Both the position numbers and the translations under genes were made by a program. Below the pieces are notes generated by a model. That model saw only the letters and a program-made list of their open reading frames with translations, had not been told where the DNA came from and ran no database searches. Below, in pieces: positions 57,906-64,000 of a stretch of DNA of 64,000 nt. Source of the DNA: Cephalotrichum gorgonifer (lineage: Eukaryota; Ascomycota; Sordariomycetes; Microascales; Microascaceae); contig ONZQ02000001.1 of NCBI GenBank assembly GCA_900312665.1, forward strand, positions 1,925,677 to 1,989,676. The letters are read 5' to 3'. Position 1 is the stretch's first letter. Every line of letters begins with the position of its first letter.

Positions 57906-60900
57906 CGTGACCGCTCGTAGGGGTGGATCGGGAGTGGCAGTGGTAGATGAGTACTCGGCGCGGGGTCGCCGCTAACAGAACGACGTCCTCGTTCCGGCCT
58001 AAATGCGTCTCGGGGGCAGGAACTACTCCCCAACGTCGCGAGACTTCGTCGGGGGTAGGGAAGACGAAGCTTAATGACGCAGGCAAAGGTATGTTTGGTC
58101 GAGGAGAGTCGAAGTATGCCTCGTATTCCGCAACGTACAGCGTGGACGGTAATTGAGGAAGTTGGATGCCGGTCTAATCGGCCTGTCGGTAGATCAGAAA
58201 GCGCATAAGTAGATCGGTCTGAATCAAACCCATATAAGCGGAGGGAACAGGCGCATGGAAGGACGTGGCGGCAACGACATGTAGGATCGACCTTAATAGG
58301 GGCTATAGGCAAATAGGCCGAGGTGGCGACTACAGGACGTATGGTTTCGAGGCTTGCGGTTGCGATCGCGTGGTCAGGTCGTCACTGGTCAAGAGTGGGC
58401 TGTCAAGGATCGTACGGAGTATATTTCGACGTTGATTTGAACGAGTGGAACTGGGCCGTTATTGGGCAGATGTGGTAAACGAATGGTTTCTCAGTATGAA
58501 AATATTTGTGGAATGCTGCAGTCTAGCGGCGCAGTGATGGGTGGTGACGCAGCGCCTCTTTGCTGAATGTGGAAAGTGAAGAATAAAAAGCAGACGTCAG
58601 GGGAAAAGAGAGGGCGAAATACCAGCGAATGGATGGTGGTGCATGCAGTGGAACGAGGAACACTGTTGTGGCCCGCATCACATGGATTCATGGGGGGGAA
58701 ACGACTTCGTACCTTGGGTGGGAAAAGCAAAGTACAGATACTCTTGCAGATTGCACCCAAGTCACAAATCCAGTTATTCCTGAATTAGACGTTACACCAA
58801 ACCAGTTCTGGAGCAACCCAACATCCTAGTATGGAAGAACGCTAATGCATTCGAAATCGCAGCGTCCTTTACGATATATTGACCACATCCTTGTTCTTGT
58901 ACCGTTTTGGGCCGTCCAAGTCCGTACATACGTCTCGAACACTCCTACCCCTGTAAGGGCCAACCTGTATTTGGCTGGGAGCCGACCCCTCAGACAAGTA
59001 TGAATGCGATGTACGGAGTACTTCTCGCTGAATACCTGGAGACTCTCTCCCTTGGCGACACAAGGTCCCCAGAAACAGAGGAGAGCTTCTGGAAATCAGC
59101 CAATGTAGGACGAGAATAACAGGTCCGAGGCGTGCTTGTATGTACTCATACGAGAAAGTAAGGGTGCCCACCCGTCAAAACGCAAAGGTGTAGGTACAGG
59201 AATCACTTCCCCCTTCCCCAGGATATCGACTCCCATGTGACCGACCCACTTGGTGGCGTTTTGGGCCCCTGAGCTGCCACTAGCTCAAGGTAACCTGTAC
59301 TTCTGTACATAACAAGCTCGAGGCCTGGTCCACTACCGTTTAACAAGTACCGTATGCACTCCGTAATGGTAGGAACAGACGAAAAAGAGAAGAGGAGGCA
59401 ACTAATAGTTCCGGGCAAGCATCCAAAAGAAGCAACCTCGAGCCACCGCTATGGTATGTTGGCTGGAATTCCGATATGTATCAAGCGATATTAGTTATTC
59501 CCTTCGCCTCCTTCGCCCCCTTTCGCCCCCCTTCGCCCCCGCCAACAGGAGACTGCGCTTGCTGGTGCTGCGCCTTCAGGATGGATATTAATACAAGCCA
59601 AGCAGGTTGACCCGCCGATCGCTCGTCGCTCAGAGAGTACATGTATTACTCGACCACCCCCCCCAGTGATAACTTGCTATACATAGGACATTGGCATAAA
59701 TGTCGACATCGCGTTGATAGTAATAATAGTTGCTTTAGTTTCGCGATGCCAAGTCCACATCGGTCGGCCCAAAAATAGCTATCAGTATTGATGTCGAATC
59801 CTTCTCCCTCGCTTGGGGGCCGGTTGGCCTCGATTATTGTTTCTCGCGCGTTCGGTACTACCCCGGCAACAATGAACCCCAAATACGTCGTATTATTAGT
59901 CCGAGGGGATGCAGAACAGACTCCTCGAGACTCCTTAGGGTGACGAAAACGTTTCCCTCTTGTCTCTGGGAAGAAGTACGCCAGGAGGCTCTCACCATTG
60001 TCTCCGAATCTTAAACCGTTTCACGTCCACAGACTGTCGAATTAATAGTACATTCGAGTATGCCATCGGCTAGAATGCCCAACGGCCGGGCAACTAACTG
60101 AGTAATCTTGTGCTAGTCAACCACGACCCCAATACCAATTACCGACACTGGGGCAATATTAACGGTGAGCCAGATTCAAACCAGAAACGCCACAACGTCT
60201 AAGACAGGAACAACATCCTCTCCGTCGTCTCCGTGGTAGCTCCCTGACATTATTGCTCCCTCATACAAGTGTGCCCCATCTCGAACCCGCACCGACATCA
60301 AAAAGCAGCAATAGCCCCGAGAGAGAGAGAGAGAAAAACGGAGGCGAGAAAGGAAATGGTCCGTGTCCGCCATGGCCGTGTAAATCACGCTCCCCCCCCC
60401 CTTCATTCTGTTCCACAGCGCACATGATGTCGCACATTCTGATTTGTTTAATTTCCACATGGTCCTCCCCCCGATCCACGGGAATCACAGATGCGATACC
60501 CCTCATTACGCTAGCGCGGACGGGGATGCAGGTACCCTCGAGCTTGTACTTATACCTGTACGCGCATCACTTTATTAGCTGCAACGGCCAACCGGGAAGC
60601 GCAGGGGACGGGGCGGCCGGATTATTATGGAGCACGGAGATTATTCCTCCGACGAGTAGACAAGTACAAGTATTACTCCTTCCCCCTTCTGCAAGACTCC
60701 AAGAAACCCTGATTTAATAATTCGCGGCGTACTCGTCACCAAATTTAAGATCCAGGTCTGAACCTTGGTCCTCTGCCTACACATTGGGTGTCCATGGTTC
60801 GTAGTTAATGAGACTTTTTCCCGCGTTCTCCGCGAGGCAGATGGGACCACGACTTGACACAAGTCCGTCTAGTTATGCGTACATATCAACCCGCACCTGG

Positions 60901-61177
60901 TGCGAGCTCGTTTCAAGCTCTGAAGCATGCCCAACACGACTACGAGTACTCTTAGTAGTTCTTGTATATGTATGAAATTTCTTCTGTACGAGTACGAACA
61001 ACGGGCTCAAAATCACAGTAACCAATTTTCCCCTTAACTTCCCGATAAACTCCTAAAACCGATGCTTACAGTATACATGTTGAGAATACGGCCTCAACGG
61101 CAAGCGTAACCTGGGCACAGCCAATCCTCCTGCAATTGAGTGGCACTGCACCCGACCGTCCCCCCTCGCACGCGGCA
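57906..61177. other. intergenic region upstream of the SEL1-repeat gene, downstream of ERV46
   Basis: No gene is supported in 3.3 kb. It holds GTAC-type motifs (59011-59021, 60986-60995, and weaker ones near 58410, 60545 and 60662), a CTTCGCCCCC repeat (59504-59541), a GA dinucleotide tract near 60319-60333 and a C run near 60390-60400. Confidence 0.55.
59504..59541. repeat. CTTCGCCCCC-type tandem repeat, about 4 units
   Basis: Four neighbouring units of TTCGCC followed by a variable number of C and T. It is a small GC-rich minisatellite in non-coding DNA. Confidence 0.8.
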
Positions 61178-62691
61178 TCAGAGGTCCTTGGACTGCATCT
61201 TCTTCAACCTGGTAGCGCCCTCGAAGAGCCCGCGATCCACGGCTGCGGCGACGGTGAGAGTGCCGCCGAGCACAGCACACAGGCCCGTCAAGAACCCGGT
61301 GAACGTCTTGGACTTCTGCTCACGGTTGATAACCTTCATGGGGGAGATGTCCTACCAGGGTATGTCAGCGGCAGTTTTACCGTTGCCTCCGCGGTAGGGA
61401 GATGATCTGAAGGGGTTCGACTTACATATGAGAAGAATACGCCGGGAATTCCACCCCTCGCGTGAAGCTTCTCCTTGTGGCCTTCGTCGTCACCTCCAGC
61501 CAAGCTGCGCTTGTGAACTGTCACCGAGTACTGGTGGGTCTCGACGCTTCCGTCGCCCTGAGCCCCAAGGGCGCCCAGAGACGCTCGGTCTTCGTCAGCA
61601 ATCTGCCGGACCTTGTTCTGCCAGCCCAGCGGCAGGTAAGAGGTCGGCACAATCTTGACGAAGTACATGTAGTTGAAGTTGCTGTCCATCGTGTCCTGAC
61701 GAGTACCGTCCAGAGGGTTCATGTGGTTGCTAGACCAGGGCTGGGTGGCGGTGCCGAGCTTCTTCGTAACCTCTTCCGGTAGCTGAGGTCCGAACCGCAG
61801 TGAATGGATAATGTGGCTGAAGTCGTGCCTGTATCCGTTCGGGCCGGTCTCCTGGTAGCTCCCCAGGTCGTGGATATGAGTGTTGCCGTTGCTGAAGCTG
61901 CGGCCGGGTGCGAGGTGGAAGTTTCCAACGACCTTGTTGACGCGAAGAGTCCCCTCGATGCGACATCCTTCTTGCTTCTGCTCCGCCAGCCTCTCCGAGT
62001 AGTGCTCGCGCTCGCACTGCTCGACATTGGTAACCTTGAACGCCCAGCCCTCGCGCGCGTAGGCGTCGCGGACCTCGGCGCAGGTGTTACAACAGCCGGC
62101 CTTCTGCGCGTTCTCCGGGGCCCTGGCGCCGTAGCAGGCGCCGCAGTAGTCGGGGTCGAGGTGAACGGCGACGTCCCTAGGGTATCACTGTTAGCAAACG
62201 GCTACGGGGCAAGGCGAAGAATCACCGTCCTCCCCACGGGGTGACTAACGTCTTTAGAGCACCGCTTTCAATATCACCACCTCCCTCCGCCTTCGGCCGA
62301 AGTCGGACCTTCTTCACTCCTTGCATGATTCCATACTGTTGCTCGCCGGAAACATCCATCACGTCGAGTGTGAGTAGCTCGCAGGGGACTTTCGGGAAGG
62401 TCATGTTGAGGTGGATCTCCATACGCTCGCCTAGTAGATTTCCAAGTTAGCAGCGACACGGGATAGGAGCAGCTGGCCCGGTCCGGGTATGGACATACCT
62501 CGACCCTTGTCCACGATCAGCTCAGGGTGGATAACCACAGTCCTGTAGTCCCTCCATTCTCCCCAGGCCAGGTATATAACCACGAGCAGTGAGACAATGG
62601 TCACTATTCCTCCCGAGGTAGTCCTGATTCTCGCCTCGTCGACAGTCTTCGTAAAGGCATCGAGCCTCGTGAATCTTGATTTCGGTGCCAT
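61178..62691 (-). CDS. ERV46: ER-Golgi COPII vesicle protein ERV46, 4 exons
   Basis: On the minus strand the exons are 62691-62499, 62430-62250, 62176-61426 and 61351-61178, 432 residues in all. ERV46 (ERGIC3) cycles between ER and Golgi in COPII/COPI vesicles with ERV41 and acts as a retrieval receptor for ER residents. The layout is the family's: a short cytosolic N-terminus (SRFTRLDAFTKT), transmembrane helix 1 (IVTIVSLLVVIYLAWGEW), a large lumenal domain and transmembrane helix 2 near the C-terminus (FTGFLTGLCAVLGGTLTVAAA). The lumenal domain has the Cys-rich YCGACYGA..AGCCNTC loop and NGNTHIHDLGSYQ. The tail ends MQSKDL with a dilysine-like RLKKM just before it. The start is the ATG at 62691; an in-frame TTG lies four codons upstream. 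Splice junctions give GRGERMEIHLN, KTDVAVHLDPDYC and FFSYDISPMKV. Confidence 0.95.
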
Positions 62692-63426
62692 CGCGTAAGA
62701 CAAGTCGGTGGGGTTGGCAACCCTGTCCCTCGCTTACACGGAGAGAGTAGCTTTGATTGTATTCGACAATTCGAGCAGAAAAGACAGAAAGGACAGTCCA
62801 GATCTCGAGAAAGGACAGTGGGTTCAAATCAGCGCGACAGGATTAGCATTGGCGCTTCCCTCTTGCGATGCCGAACGAGCGGGTCGGTGTGGAGGGTGGT
62901 CAAGGGCGGGCTGACAATAGCTGCTGGTGGATAATTTGAGGCCAGAATTCACTTATTATGACACGTACGAATAAGGCGCCGCGCTGCTGTCTCAGCTTAG
63001 CTTAGCTCCCCACGAAGGCCTATGCCACCCTAGCTCCCGCTCAGGTACGCTGTGGCCGGACTAGCCATCAATTGATTGGGCCACCAAGAGGCATATGATT
63101 ATGTAACGCAGGAGGCCAAGGCTGGGCCGCTCAAGCAAAATGAAACTGGCATTTTTATTGGGTCTCGGTAAATTTCTGGACGTAATGCCCTGCACACTCC
63201 AAGGCTGCGGAACCCATTCCAACCTCAAGCTCCAATCCAATCCTCGAACTTGTGCGACAAGTACGACTCGGTGCTCGACCATCCACGAAGTGCCCCATAT
63301 ACGGTTCTTTGGCCATACGGCATACGCTCCTGCATCTTGCTCCATTGCTGGCGCTCATTTCCCTTCCCGACGTGACGAGTAACGAGTGCTTCTAGAAGAG
63401 CCAACAGATCCCCCAACCTTTCCACA
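62692..63426. other. divergent promoter region between ERV46 and the CstF-64-like gene
   Basis: No gene is supported. A TCAGCTTAGCTTAGCTCCCC block (TAGCT repeated) lies near 62992-63011. The small frames around 63140-63490 overlap on both strands and have no family features. Confidence 0.55.
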
Positions 63427-64000
63427 ATGTCGAGCAAGCAGCCTTCCCGTGTTGTCTTCGTGGGGAATATCCCATACGGTATTACTTCCAAGTCGCCACC
63501 GTTCAGCCGCCGATTCGTACTAACTCTTGCCCAGACCTGTCCGAAGAGCAGATCATTGAGATATTCAGCAGCGCTGGAAAGGTGCTTAACTTCCGCCTTG
63601 TCTACGACCGCGAGACAGGACGTCCGAAGGGCTTCGGCTTCGCCGAGTACCCAGACTCGGGTACGTCGCTCTCGTGTTTTCCCGTGGAATCACGATTGTA
63701 TCGAGGCTAACCTTGAGCTATGTATAGACTCGGCCTCATCCGCAGTACGGAATCTTCACAACCACGAGATCAAAGGTCGACGACTAAGGGTGGACTTCTC
63801 TAATGAAGGAGGTGGGGGGGACGACGATGCCGATGGAGACCAAGGTCAGGTATGTTTTGGGTACACCCTGGTACATATGTTTTTTTGGCAGTATACTAAT
63901 ACCCTGTCGTGGTCAGTCTATGGGAGCTACCACTAATCTCCATCCATCCAACGGAATGAGCTCCGTACTGCCGTCACACACCCAGAGTTCTCTTCCATCG
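63427..64000 (+). CDS. RNA15: CstF-64/RNA15-like mRNA 3'-end processing factor, partial (N-terminal part)
   Basis: Exons 63427-63478, 63535-63660, 63728-63849 and 63917-64000 (open at the window edge) are seen, 128 codons so far. The protein starts with an RNA recognition motif: RNP2 VVFVGNIPYD, the LSEEQIIEIFSSAGKV helix, LVYDRETGRPKGFGFAEY (RNP1) and IKGRRLRVDF. This RRM is characteristic of CstF-64/RNA15, which binds U/GU-rich sequence at polyadenylation sites within the cleavage factor complex. An acidic Gly/Asp stretch follows. The hinge and C-terminal domains should lie beyond 64000. The intron before exon 2 has a CTAAC branch site. All junctions are GT..AG. The gene diverges from ERV46. 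Confidence 0.9.

Noticed and set aside
1..64000. CRISPR arrays, insertion sequences, LTRs or transposase genes
   Set aside because: No regularly spaced repeats, terminal inverted repeats around a gene, or transposon protein motifs were seen. The window is eukaryotic.

Overview
This window is nuclear DNA from a filamentous ascomycete (Pezizomycotina), most likely a Sordariomycete. The genes are eukaryotic, with short introns of about 44 to 209 bases that have GT..AG ends and usually a CTAAC or CTGAC branch site. Coding exons are GC-rich at third positions. The proteins are fungal housekeeping families: the HAP2 CCAAT-binding subunit, the YVC1 vacuolar TRP channel, NUP159, PUP1, RPA135 and ERV46. 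The species is not identifiable from the sequence alone. There is no sign of a plasmid, phage, CRISPR array or bacterial operon.

Layout. Positions 1-17.2 kb are gene-poor. They hold one short Ser/Pro-rich protein (3428-4078, minus) and about 13 kb of non-coding sequence with microsatellites, a long G tract and many GTAC-based palindromes. From 17.3 kb the gene density is normal. The order is HAP2 (+), an APH-fold phosphotransferase (+), an F-box protein (-), YVC1 (+), MTQ2 (+), SMD1 (-), a possible unrecognised small spliced gene (+), RPA135 (+), an ARL8-type GTPase (+), threonine aldolase (+), a secreted GH37 trehalase (+), NUP159 (-), PUP1 (+), a Nif1/DSF2-like SEL1-repeat protein (-), ERV46 (-) and a CstF-64/RNA15-like RNA-binding protein (+) that runs off the right edge. 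Intergenic gaps of 1-4 kb separate several of these genes.

The genes do not form one pathway. They cover basic nuclear and cytoplasmic functions: transcription (HAP2, RPA135), RNA processing (SMD1, CstF-64), nuclear export (NUP159), translation termination (MTQ2), protein turnover (PUP1, F-box), membrane traffic (ERV46, ARL8), vacuolar calcium (YVC1) and metabolism (threonine aldolase, trehalase). Exon boundaries were built by hand from splice signals and reading-frame continuity. They are internally consistent but untested.

The observations I would follow up first are these. HAP2 has a protein-like reading frame upstream of its only usable ATG, broken by three TAA codons. A family of GTAC-NN-GTAC and GTAC-GGA-GTAC palindromes was noticed only outside coding exons. 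There is a possible unrecognised spliced gene at 29838-30212. NUP159 carries tandem units of about 30 residues. I found no convincing new multi-gene system in this window.
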